Notes under the pieces: generated by a model
Seen by the model: the letters and a program-made list of their open reading frames with translations, nothing else
What the model was told of the DNA's origin: nothing
Database searches by the model: none
Shown here: positions 25,012 through 33,135 of the stretch, in pieces
Numbering within the stretch: the first letter of the stretch is position 1
How the letters are laid out: each line of letters opens with the position of its first letter
Assembly (NCBI RefSeq): GCF_947493125.1
Contig: NZ_CANLQB010000011.1
Location: 1-64,000, forward strand
Length of the DNA: 64,000 nt
From: an uncultured Roseobacter sp.
Lineage (GTDB): Bacteria; Pseudomonadota; Alphaproteobacteria; Rhodobacterales; Rhodobacteraceae
Direction: 5' to 3'
Program-made: the position numbers and the translations under genes

Positions 25012-27513
25012 ATGGATATTGTTGTCGTCACCACGATCATTGCATCGCTCTTTCTGATCATCGGCGCAGCCGAGCCGATTGCCATGCAACTGCGTCTGCC
25101 GTTCAGTGTGATCCTCGCAGCCCTTGGGATTTTGATTGGGGTCGGTGCCGTATTTTTCTTGCGAACGGACCTTACGGATGCACTGAACCCGGTGGCGGAA
25201 GCCATTCTGGCGCTCCCGATCCGTTCAAACATCTTCCTTTATGTCTTTCTGCCGACGTTGCTCTTCCAGGCCACGCTTGGGATGAACCTGCGTCGAATGT
25301 TGGACGACTGGGTGCCGATCCTGGTTTTGGCCGTCGTTGCTGTCATCGTAGCCACTCTCAGTGTTGGGTTTGCCCTGTCCTGGACGAGCACATTACCCCT
25401 TGTGGCCTGCTTGCTGATCGGCGCCATTGTCTCCACCACGGATCCGTCGGCGGTGGTCTCGATCTTTCGGTCAATCTCGGCACCTCGGCGGCTTGCGCGG
25501 ATCATCGAAGGTGAAAGCCTGTTGAACGACGCGGCGGCCATTGCGCTTTTTGGGTTGTTCATGGGGTTCGTAATGCTCTGGGTGCCGGACCCGAGCCTCG
25601 GCGATGCCTTTAAGCAGTTCCCCCTCCTGATCGCGGGCGGGGCTTTCACAGGTTGGATCGCGGCACGGGCTGCCACCTGGCTTATGGCTCTATGTGACCG
25701 TCATGACCTGGCACAGCTCTCAATATCTATAGCGCTGCCTTACCTTGCCTATATCATCGCGGAGCAGAGCATTGGTGCCTCCGGCGTGATTGCCGTTGTC
25801 GCTTCCGGCCTCACGCTCAATCTGATCGCGCCTGGACGGGTGTCGCCCCAGATCTGGGCAAATATGCGCGAGCTGTGGGACGTTCTTGCCCATTGGGCAG
25901 GGGCGTTGATCTTCATCCTTGCAGCACTTTTGATCCCCCGGCTACTTGAGGAAGTGCGTGTCGGTGATTTCCTCTTGATCGGCGTGGTCATCCTCGCCGC
26001 AATTGCGGCACGCGGGGTCGTCCTTTTCGGGCTGATGCCGCTCCTCACGTTGGTCCGTGTCTCTCCCGTGGTCGAGCGGCCTTTCAGGGCCGCGATACTT
26101 TGGGGTGGATTGCGGGGTGCAGTGACGCTCGCTCTTGCTCTCGCAGTGACCGAGAGCGTTCTTGTACCTCCTGAAACCAAACGTCTCGTCGGAATTCTTG
26201 CCACCGGCTTCACGCTTTTCACACTGGTGGTGCAGGGCACCACGCTCAGGCTGATCATCGGGTGGCTGGGGCTGGATCGGCTGTCTCCGATTGACGAGGC
26301 GTTGTCGCGTCAGGTGGTCGCCGTCTCTTTGCAAACCGTTCGCCAGGATGTTGCCGAGACAACTGAAAACTACGAACTCAGCCATGACATCGTGCGCGCC
26401 GAGGCGAAGCGCTTCGGCGAGCGGTTGGACGCAGCGGTCAAGGCATCGGAGGAGAGCGCCGACATTCTTGACCGGGACCGTATCACCCTCGGGCTGATCG
26501 CGCTCGCCGGGCACGAACGCGACACGATTTTGGTTCGCATGCGAGAACGCACCATCTCGGCACGTATGGCCGAGCGGGTTCTTTCCGATGCGGACCGTCT
26601 GATCGAAAGCGCCAGATCCGGTGGCCGGAGCGGATATCAGCGCGCGGCACGTCGCAGCATCACCTACGGCCAGGGCTTTCGAACGGCAGTTTTTCTGAAC
26701 AACCGGCTCGGCCTGTCGCGGCCCTTGGCCAGCATGACGGCCGATCGTTTCGAGTTGCTTTTGTCTCAGCGACTGACCATGCGCGACCTCGGCACATTTA
26801 TCGACACTCGGATACGGCGCATCCATGGTCGGCGGGTCGCGGAACTGTTGCACGAACTCCTGACGAGGCGAATGGACGCCCTCGAAACAGCCCTTGAAGG
26901 CCTCCAACTGCAGTATCCGGGCTATGCGGGTGAGCTCGAGCGGCGTTTCATCCGGCGCACGGCCCTGCGACTGGAGGAGCGGGAATATACAATCATGCGC
27001 GAAGACGGTCTGATAAACGCTGAGGTATATACTGCATTGATGCAAGATCTCGCCAAACGCCGGGCCCGTGCAGAAGAGCGCCCGCGCCTGGACATTGCCT
27101 TGCAACGCACCGAACTTGTCCGACAGCTTCCGCTCTTCGCGGGCCTTGAGGAGGGCGCGCTTCGCAGGTTGGGCCGGGCGCTTCGGACCCGCTATGCCGA
27201 TGCGGGTGAAGTCATTCTAGACAAGGAGACCCCTGCAAAGAGCGTCTTCTTCATCGCCTCTGGTGCGGTGGAGCTGGAAAGTGCCGGTCAGAGCTGGCGC
27301 CTAGGCCGGGGTGAGATGTTCGGCCAGATGACGGTTCTCATGCAGAGAAGCCTACGCGCGGAAGTTCGCGCCATCGCGCCGTCAACGCTGCTTGTCCTGA
27401 ATGAGACCCGGTTCCGCCGTCTGCTGGGACGCAGTGACGTGCTTCAAGAGGCGGTACGGGCAAGTGCGGTAAAGCGTGGGTTGGACCCAACGGCCATACC
27501 CCCAAACGTCTGA
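25012..27513 (+). CDS. CPA1-family Na+/H+ antiporter with cyclic-nucleotide-binding tail
   Basis: An 833-residue inner-membrane antiporter. Residues 1-420 form about 12 helices of the NhaP/NHE type. The ion-binding signatures are TTDPSAVVS (Asp144) and EGESLLNDAAAI (Asn172-Asp173), plus LRGAVTLALAL near residue 368. A long hydrophilic helical region (about 425-700) leads to a cyclic-nucleotide-binding-like domain (about 702-820) with ILDKETPAKSVFFIASGAV and GEMFGQMTVL; the canonical phosphate-cassette Glu-x-Ala-Leu is changed to FGQMTVL, so nucleotide binding is uncertain. Exchanges cytoplasmic cation for protons, probably gated by the C-terminal region. It stands alone. Confidence 0.9.
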   Translation: MDIVVVTTIIASLFLIIGAAEPIAMQLRLPFSVILAALGILIGVGAVFFLRTDLTDALNPVAEAILALPIRSNIFLYVFLPTLLFQATLGMNLRRMLDDWVPILVLAVVAVIVATLSVGFALSWTSTLPLVACLLIGAIVSTTDPSAVVSIFRSISAPRRLARIIEGESLLNDAAAIALFGLFMGFVMLWVPDPSLGDAFKQFPLLIAGGAFTGWIAARAATWLMALCDRHDLAQLSISIALPYLAYIIAEQSIGASGVIAVVASGLTLNLIAPGRVSPQIWANMRELWDVLAHWAGALIFILAALLIPRLLEEVRVGDFLLIGVVILAAIAARGVVLFGLMPLLTLVRVSPVVERPFRAAILWGGLRGAVTLALALAVTESVLVPPETKRLVGILATGFTLFTLVVQGTTLRLIIGWLGLDRLSPIDEALSRQVVAVSLQTVRQDVAETTENYELSHDIVRAEAKRFGERLDAAVKASEESADILDRDRITLGLIALAGHERDTILVRMRERTISARMAERVLSDADRLIESARSGGRSGYQRAARRSITYGQGFRTAVFLNNRLGLSRPLASMTADRFELLLSQRLTMRDLGTFIDTRIRRIHGRRVAELLHELLTRRMDALETALEGLQLQYPGYAGELERRFIRRTALRLEEREYTIMREDGLINAEVYTALMQDLAKRRARAEERPRLDIALQRTELVRQLPLFAGLEEGALRRLGRALRTRYADAGEVILDKETPAKSVFFIASGAVELESAGQSWRLGRGEMFGQMTVLMQRSLRAEVRAIAPSTLLVLNETRFRRLLGRSDVLQEAVRASAVKRGLDPTAIPPNV

Positions 27514-27551
27514 CTCTTTCGTCTTCTTGCAGACAGGAATTGGCGGATGAC

Positions 27552-28127
27552 CTAGTTGCAGGCAATACCGTGAAATGCAGCGGCGAGTGCGAGTGGCGTG
27601 TTGTGTCGTGGGCCAGCTGATCGCGAACCCTCGAATGGAGCACGATGAGCAGGCGCGGCAACCCGGACAGTCCAAGCTTGGAACCCACCTCCACCGCACC
27701 CAAAGGCGGTACCGTCGCGTCAAGGCCGGAACCCCGAGGCCCGCCGCAACGACCGCTGTCACGCCGTCTCCGAGGAGTGTCTCCGTCCAGCGGACGCCCG
27801 CCTCGTCTAGAAGCTGTCCTGCCATCAACCGGACGCCGCATGGTTCCGCAAGCGTGGCGAGTGGAATTGGTTCGCCCTTGCGATATTGCCCGCCCGGTGC
27901 AGCATACCAACCGAACTTTTCATGGCCAAGCACCTCGCCATCTCTTCGGTCAGAGTGAATACGCACGATGACCGCATCAAGCTCGCGCCGTTCGAAACTT
28001 TTCAGCAGGTCTCATGAGGAGTCGATGTGGGTTCCGATCATGAGTTGCGGGTCCTTGTGCGTCATGCGCGAGATCAGGGAGGGAAGCTTGGGGCCTGCCA
28101 TGCGATCACTCATCCCTATCAGGCCAT
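27552..28127 (-). pseudogene. Decayed LysR-family regulator (effector domain remains)
   Basis: Minus strand, not a working gene. Pieces in three frames join into a LysR effector-binding domain: GLIGMSDRMAGPKLPSLIS, then an in-frame TGA at 28012-28014, then LLKSFERRELDAVIVRIHS through GVTAVVAAGLGVPALTRR, a frameshift near 27710, VGSKLGLSGLPRLLIVLHS, and another frameshift near 27600 ending LALAAAFHGIACN at the stop 27552. The DNA-binding N-terminus is missing: at about 28127 the sequence switches directly to tautomerase text on the other strand. Spotting these pieces relies on general knowledge of LysR effector domains. Confidence 0.75.
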
Positions 28128-28409
28128 GGGAGATACCTTCAGCGTGGCGGAAGACGATCACGGAGCACAACCCTCCAACTTCCGATGCGGCGCAAGATAT
28201 TGGGACGTCGCGTGCAGCAAGGACCCGATCTTTATTCAGATCAGTAAGATGAAAAGCCGGACCGCGGGGCAAAAAAGGCGCTCTTCGCGTGCATTGCCGA
28301 GTTGCTGAGCGAGGCTCCGGGCCTGCGCCCGGAAGACGTTTTTGTGAACCTCATCGAGGGTGTGAAAGAAAACGGGTCTCTTGGAAAAGGAGTTGAGCAA
28401 TATGCTTGA
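28127..28409 (+). pseudogene. Decayed tautomerase-family gene (4-oxalocrotonate tautomerase-like)
   Basis: Plus-strand remnant. MGDTFSVAEDDHGAQP, then DPIFIQISKMKSRTAGQK, then after a one-base loss in the A-run 28271-28276 the next frame continues LFACIAELLSEAPGLRPED and VFVNLIEGVKEN to the stop at 28407-28409. That is the usual two-part body of small bacterial tautomerases, whose end normally reads KENWSFGNG; here Trp and Phe are lost (KENGSLGKG). The N-terminus with the catalytic Pro is absent. It abuts a LysR remnant on the opposite strand, so the two were probably a divergent regulator/enzyme pair. Confidence 0.7.
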
Positions 28410-29127
28410 GGCGGACTGTAGCGTGTTGGATGTGCGATATCGGCGCGCCCATCGATCGGCAACCCCGTTGCTGGGAATACCGATTCTCGATCAGTTGGTG
28501 ACAGACCAGGATCCCAGGCCGCTTTCTGACTGTCGAAAGAACATCACAGGGACGCGATATGGCGTGCTTTACCGCTCAAATCATGCTGTGACAGTGGTTA
28601 ACACAGCGTTCCCGGACTCGATGGCCGACTTATCTGCACCGTGCTGAAAAGATGTACATCTCAACTTAAAGGCGATCGTGATATTCCTGATATAGGATGT
28701 TTTTTGCCGAACTTTTCTGTTTAAAAACAAGTACAATTATGAGTGTCGGAGTATTTTTGCTGATTTTGGGCTGTATAGACCCGCTAGGGTTGCAATCGAA
28801 AGAAAACTGAAAATTTCAAAAAATTTGATTCGCATCTGCTGAATTTCTGATCTAAACGTTAATCAACTGATTGTGATGTTAACGTTGTGTGGGAGTTTGA
28901 TTTCGTTTCGAACCGACAAGTCAGGTTTGATCAGGCCATTTTATCGACGTGATCGATTTTCCGCTTCGCGGTCCATGTTCTTTCCGGGCGTTGCTGCCCA
29001 TTGTGACCGAAGTTTCCCGGCCCCATCTGGCTTTCCATTTTTCGCGCGAGCGCGACACCGGCAGTCTCGCCGGATCAATTTTTGTGAAAAGGCCTGGCCT
29101 TAAAATAGTGCTGTTGGGAGACACTAG
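28410..29127. other. Gene-free AT-rich leader of the surface protein
   Basis: About 720 bp. The first third has ordinary composition and no recognisable gene. From about 28640 to 28900 it becomes strikingly AT-rich: hand counts give 16 G+C in 60 at 28681-28740 and again at 28801-28860. This is the probable promoter zone for the 1188-residue protein; its ribosome-binding site TTGGGAG lies 9 bases before ATG 29128. It contains the palindrome described separately. The distance from that palindrome to the ATG (about 240 bp) implies a long untranslated leader. Confidence 0.5.
28855..28886. promoter_or_regulatory. Nested palindromic operator candidate
   Basis: An 8-bp perfect inverted repeat, AACGTTAA (28855-28862) and TTAACGTT (28879-28886), encloses a second palindrome AATCA-AC-TGATT (28861-28872). 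It lies in the AT-rich segment upstream of the large surface protein. The arms are about two helical turns apart (24 bp start to start), as expected for a dimeric or tetrameric repressor/activator. No regulator is assigned; it does not fit the CtrA TTAA-N7-TTAA spacing. Confidence 0.5.
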
Positions 29128-32100
29128 ATGACATATCGAACATACGAATTCACAGCTTTTGCAGAGTCCGATCTGCTGAGCGGAGGGGACAGCAATCTTG
29201 GGCCAGGCGACTGCTTTACAATGCCTGCATCGGCCACGACCTGTTTTACGGTCTGCGACAATGACGCCTTCCTCAGCGGTGACAGCTGGCGGAACGAGCA
29301 TGCCAATGATCGCTACGGTCAAAAAGCCGATATCGTCGACCTTGATGGCAACGAGCTTGGCAACGGCGGCCAGATTTATGCCGAGAGCTACTACTGGGTG
29401 CACGACCAAGACGGCAATTGGTACGTCATGGTTCAGATCGAGCAAGAGCACGGCGACACCGACTACTTTACCTTCTACAACGGCAGTGGTCATCCGACGC
29501 CGCCCGAGGGTGCACAGCTCACCATTTCGTCCCAGAAAAATGTGACGTCGAACTGGTTGGACTACAAATGTCTGGATGCAGGAGAAAAGCCTCAACCTGA
29601 TCCGTGGAGCTTCGATCCTGACACCTGCACCTACACAATCGAAGCCGAGGACCTTGATCTACACGGCTTCCATGTCGTCGACGGTGCGAAGGCTTCGGGC
29701 GGCGAGTTGGTCAAGCTCTCCGGACATGACGGCAAACTATCGACTGATTTTGGTGGCGAAGACGGCATCTACAATCTGAAAATCTGCGTTCAGGATGAAT
29801 GCGATGGTGCCTCCAAGCTGAAAGTCTTTGTGAACGGTGAAATGCAGCAGGTGGTGATTCTGGATCGCGACAGTGACGGGGGCGGTTCGGACAACGGCTA
29901 CTTCTCGGAGTTTACGCTGCAGGGGCTCGAGATTGCCGAAGGTGACATCGTCGAGATTCGGGCGTGGCGCGATGATGGTGAATATGTGCGTATCGACGCG
30001 CTCAAATTCGAGCAGGTCAAATTCGAGGTCTGTGACGACCCGGATGCGGTGAAAGTCGACTTCGAAGGGTTCGTGGCAGGGGACGTGATCGGGTCACAGA
30101 TCGACGGCGTCACCATCTCCGCAATGGGCGGTTCTGGCGACGCGATGATCTTTGACAGTCAAAACCCCACCGGTGGTGATGATGATCTCGAAACTCAAGT
30201 CGCGCAGCTGGGCAATGTGCTGATCGTTTCCGAGGACGGCGACAGCTCTGACCCCGATGATGCGATTGGAGGCAAGCTGGTCTTCGATTTCGACAATCCT
30301 TCCACCGTGTTCGACATCAAGGTTGTCGATACAGAAGAGGGCGGGACCATCACGCTGACTCTCGAAGACGGGTCGACTGAGACCTTCGTCATCCCAAATC
30401 TCGTCAACGGTGGTGTCGGTCAGGTTGTGATGAATGTGGAGAATGTCGTCTCCATGGAAATCCAACTCGACGGATCGGGTGCCGTTGACGATCTTTGCTT
30501 TGTGCCGGGAGCAGAGCCTTTGGGGTCTCTTTCCGGTCGCTATTTCTGTGACGAGAATCGCGACGGTCTGGACAACGATGGTGCAGGCAACGGCGTGGCC
30601 GGGGTTCTGGTGGCACTCTTGGACGCGGCTGGGAATGCGGTTCTGGACACCTTGGGCGATCCTGTCACCACGATGACGGACGCGGACGGCAACTACTCCT
30701 TTGGTGATCTGGTCGCGGGCACCTATGGGGTGAAATTCACCGACTCCGTCTCGGGCAAAGACCTGACGACGCAAAACGTGGATGGCGACACCTCAGACGA
30801 CATTGACAGCGACGCTGCCGATTTGGGTGGCGGCATGTCGATCATTGAAACCATTGTGGTTGTTGCGGGCCAGAATACGCCCGACAATGACGCTGGCGTG
30901 GTTGAACGGCCTGGTGCACTGTCAGGTACGTATTTCTGCGACGATGATCGCGACGGCGTGGATGATGGCGCGGCTGCGGGAGACGCGGATATCGCGGGCA
31001 AGGTCGTTATGCTGTTCGAGGCCGATGGCGTCACACCGGCAACCGATATCGATGGAAACCCGATCGCTGCAACCTTGACGGACCCGAATGGCGACTACCG
31101 TTTCGACAACTTGGGCGCGCGCGACTACGTCGTGATGTTCGAGGCCACCGAGGGTAAAGAGTTCATTGCGCCTGACCAAGGTGGAGATGAGACAGTGGAC
31201 AGTGACGTCGTGGATGCCGCCAATGGCAAAACGGCTCCGGTGACGGTGACGGCAGGGCAGGAGACCAAGGATGTCGACGCTGGCGTTCAGGAACTGCTCG
31301 GCTCGCTCTCGGGCCGCTACTTCTGCGACGATGACGGAGACGGGCTTGACAACGATGGTCCCGACAACGGCGTGCAGAATGTCCTTGTGGAGCTTTTTGA
31401 CGGGGCTGGAAACAGCACCGGACGGACGACCACAACGGATGCGCAAGGCAACTACAGCTTTACCGGTTTGGTTGCAGGCACCTACGCCGTGCTGTTCACC
31501 GATGCAGTATCTGCCAAAGAACTGACGACCCAGAATGTGGACGGCGACATCTCAGACGACATCGACAGCGATGCTGAAGATATCGGTGGCGGTCAGTCGA
31601 TCATCGAGAACATCGTTGTTGTGGCTGGTCAGAACACTCCTGACAACGATGCCGGTGTGGTCCAACCCAACGGTGACCCGGACGCGACGGACGATGCAGG
31701 CATCGGCTGTGCCGATGAGACGATCATTGTCAATCTGTCTGACAACTACAGTGACCCCGATGGTGATCCGGTATCGATCACAATGCTCGGTAGCGAAAAC
31801 ATCGCAGACGGTGACACCATCTTCCTCGATGGTACGGCGACGACCGGAACTGGTGATGCCTTCGACTTCTTCGGTCTGGAAATCACTCGCGACGGTGATG
31901 AATTTGTCTTCGACGCCGAAGCTGCGTTTGCGGACCTCGACATCGGCGAAAGCGCCACCGCCAACATCAGCTTCAAGGTTGAGGATGATCAGGGTGGCTC
32001 GGATACCGCAAATATCGAACTGACCGTCAAGGGCGATGCGAATTCGGTGGAAAGCCTGAACGAGAGCCTGCCGGATACATTGATCAGCTACAAGATCGCG

Positions 32101-32694
32101 GATGGCTTTGCCGGCAGCGCGCCCTTCGGTGATTTCGGCTATGATATCCTGATCACCGAAGCCGATGGGGATGCCCGGTTTGAAGGCGTGACCTTCGAGC
32201 AGGCTTATTGCCTCGATTTCCTCGATCCTGCGGCTACGGGGCGAACCTTTGACGTGGCGCCGACAAATACTGCGGACATGTTCCTTGCCAGTGACCCAGC
32301 GACGAGCTCCGTCTTCGAGGCGAGCCAAGTCGGGATAAACGGTGAGACAGCAGCGGAAAACCTCGATCTGATCACATGGATCCTGAATCAGGATTTCGAG
32401 AACGACGGGACCGGGTCGGTGGACGGCACCTTCACCGGCTGGGAGGTCCAGTTTGCGATCTGGGAGCTCACCAACAGCGTTGACAGCGATCTGACGTTCA
32501 GTGTGGCGCCCGATCTTGGTCAGACTGCTGATGTCGACTTTATCGTTCAGCAGGCGCTGGCCAACGGGGAAGGCTTCGAGGCGGACGTTGGTGATATTGT
32601 CGGTGTCATTCTCGACCCGAACCCGGCCACGGCGAACAACGCACAACCCTTCATTTTGGGGATCGCTTTCGAGGAATACGACTGCATCTGCTGA
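29128..32694 (+). CDS. Large surface/secreted protein with SdrD_B-like repeats and C-terminal thioester-like domain
   Basis: A 1188-residue, strongly acidic protein with no Sec signal. Residues about 1-150 are an N-terminal module (GQIYAESYYWVHDQDGNWY) seen, to my knowledge, at the start of type I-secreted roseobacter proteins. About 160-300 resembles a carbohydrate-binding fold (VFVNGEMQQVVILD, VRIDALKFEQV). About 310-460 is another beta module. Three SdrD_B/Cna-B-like repeats follow at about 465-594, 596-720 and 724-845, each starting LSGxYFCDxxxDG. About 850-965 looks cadherin-like. The last ~215 residues resemble the Gram-positive thioester domain: AYCLD with Cys1028 and VQFAIWEL with Gln1108. 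It ends EEYDCIC without a sorting tail. Directly upstream of the VPEI-tail miniprotein and exosortase, so probably displayed by or with that system (inference). Confidence 0.75.
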   Translation: MTYRTYEFTAFAESDLLSGGDSNLGPGDCFTMPASATTCFTVCDNDAFLSGDSWRNEHANDRYGQKADIVDLDGNELGNGGQIYAESYYWVHDQDGNWYVMVQIEQEHGDTDYFTFYNGSGHPTPPEGAQLTISSQKNVTSNWLDYKCLDAGEKPQPDPWSFDPDTCTYTIEAEDLDLHGFHVVDGAKASGGELVKLSGHDGKLSTDFGGEDGIYNLKICVQDECDGASKLKVFVNGEMQQVVILDRDSDGGGSDNGYFSEFTLQGLEIAEGDIVEIRAWRDDGEYVRIDALKFEQVKFEVCDDPDAVKVDFEGFVAGDVIGSQIDGVTISAMGGSGDAMIFDSQNPTGGDDDLETQVAQLGNVLIVSEDGDSSDPDDAIGGKLVFDFDNPSTVFDIKVVDTEEGGTITLTLEDGSTETFVIPNLVNGGVGQVVMNVENVVSMEIQLDGSGAVDDLCFVPGAEPLGSLSGRYFCDENRDGLDNDGAGNGVAGVLVALLDAAGNAVLDTLGDPVTTMTDADGNYSFGDLVAGTYGVKFTDSVSGKDLTTQNVDGDTSDDIDSDAADLGGGMSIIETIVVVAGQNTPDNDAGVVERPGALSGTYFCDDDRDGVDDGAAAGDADIAGKVVMLFEADGVTPATDIDGNPIAATLTDPNGDYRFDNLGARDYVVMFEATEGKEFIAPDQGGDETVDSDVVDAANGKTAPVTVTAGQETKDVDAGVQELLGSLSGRYFCDDDGDGLDNDGPDNGVQNVLVELFDGAGNSTGRTTTTDAQGNYSFTGLVAGTYAVLFTDAVSAKELTTQNVDGDISDDIDSDAEDIGGGQSIIENIVVVAGQNTPDNDAGVVQPNGDPDATDDAGIGCADETIIVNLSDNYSDPDGDPVSITMLGSENIADGDTIFLDGTATTGTGDAFDFFGLEITRDGDEFVFDAEAAFADLDIGESATANISFKVEDDQGGSDTANIELTVKGDANSVESLNESLPDTLISYKIADGFAGSAPFGDFGYDILITEADGDARFEGVTFEQAYCLDFLDPAATGRTFDVAPTNTADMFLASDPATSSVFEASQVGINGETAAENLDLITWILNQDFENDGTGSVDGTFTGWEVQFAIWELTNSVDSDLTFSVAPDLGQTADVDFIVQQALANGEGFEADVGDIVGVILDPNPATANNAQPFILGIAFEEYDCIC

Positions 32695-32835
32695 GGCGGT
32701 CTATGAGATGGCAGGTGCCCGGGGCTCGGGCATCTGCAGCAGGCGGAGCCCCCGCCGGGTCAGACCCGATGCTGCATATTGCGCAGCGCTCCAATCGGCC
32801 CTCTGATTTAACCATTGTTCTGTAAGGAGAACACA

Positions 32836-33030
32836 ATGAAGAAAGTGGCACTTGCAGCGATTGCAACACTCGCCGCCCTTCCGGTTTACGCGACTGGCAC
32901 CTGCCCTCTCGGGCAAATCTGCGACCCTGTCTCGGTTCCGGAAATCAGCGCACTGGAAGGTACAGCTGCTTTGGCGGCTCTGGCAGCCGTTGTGCTCATC
33001 GCTTGGGAACGTCGCCGTCGCGCGGCGTAA
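32836..33030 (+). CDS. VPEI-CTERM sorted miniprotein (exosortase E substrate)
   Basis: A 64-residue protein with almost nothing besides targeting signals. Residues 1-19 are a Sec signal peptide (MKKVALAAIATLAALPVYA). Residues 20-33 are a tiny body with two cysteines (Cys23, Cys29). Residues 34-64 are a tripartite C-terminal sorting tail: VPEIS, a hydrophobic helix, then WERRRRAA. This is a one-residue variant of the VPEID-CTERM tail known from Rhodobacterales. AAGGAGA stands five bases before the ATG. 105 bp separate it from the exosortase E/protease gene, its expected processing enzyme. After both cleavages only about 14-19 residues would remain, so it may be a peptide pheromone, cap or structural subunit, or a minimal system-specific tag. 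Confidence 0.85.
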   Translation: MKKVALAAIATLAALPVYATGTCPLGQICDPVSVPEISALEGTAALAALAAVVLIAWERRRRAA

Positions 33031-33135
33031 GCCTTGCTTCTGAAAATGGTGGGCCCGCCCGACAAGATGGGTGGGCCCATCCGCATTGCGATGCACCAAA
33101 CGCGTGGACTAAACTCAACAGTGGGCTGATCTGCC

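Noticed and set aside
25942-27105. 387-residue minus-strand open frame opposite the antiporter
   Set aside because: Antisense shadow; rich in Arg, His and Gln with no motif, while the plus strand encodes clear antiporter signatures.
27382-27966. Intact 194-residue minus-strand gene
   Set aside because: Its first half is LysR effector text, but after a frameshift the rest is out of phase and overlaps the antiporter end; treated as pseudogene.
31552-32646. Long minus-strand open frame opposite the surface protein
   Set aside because: It is a shadow of the biased codon usage of the acidic repeat gene; no domain is recognisable.
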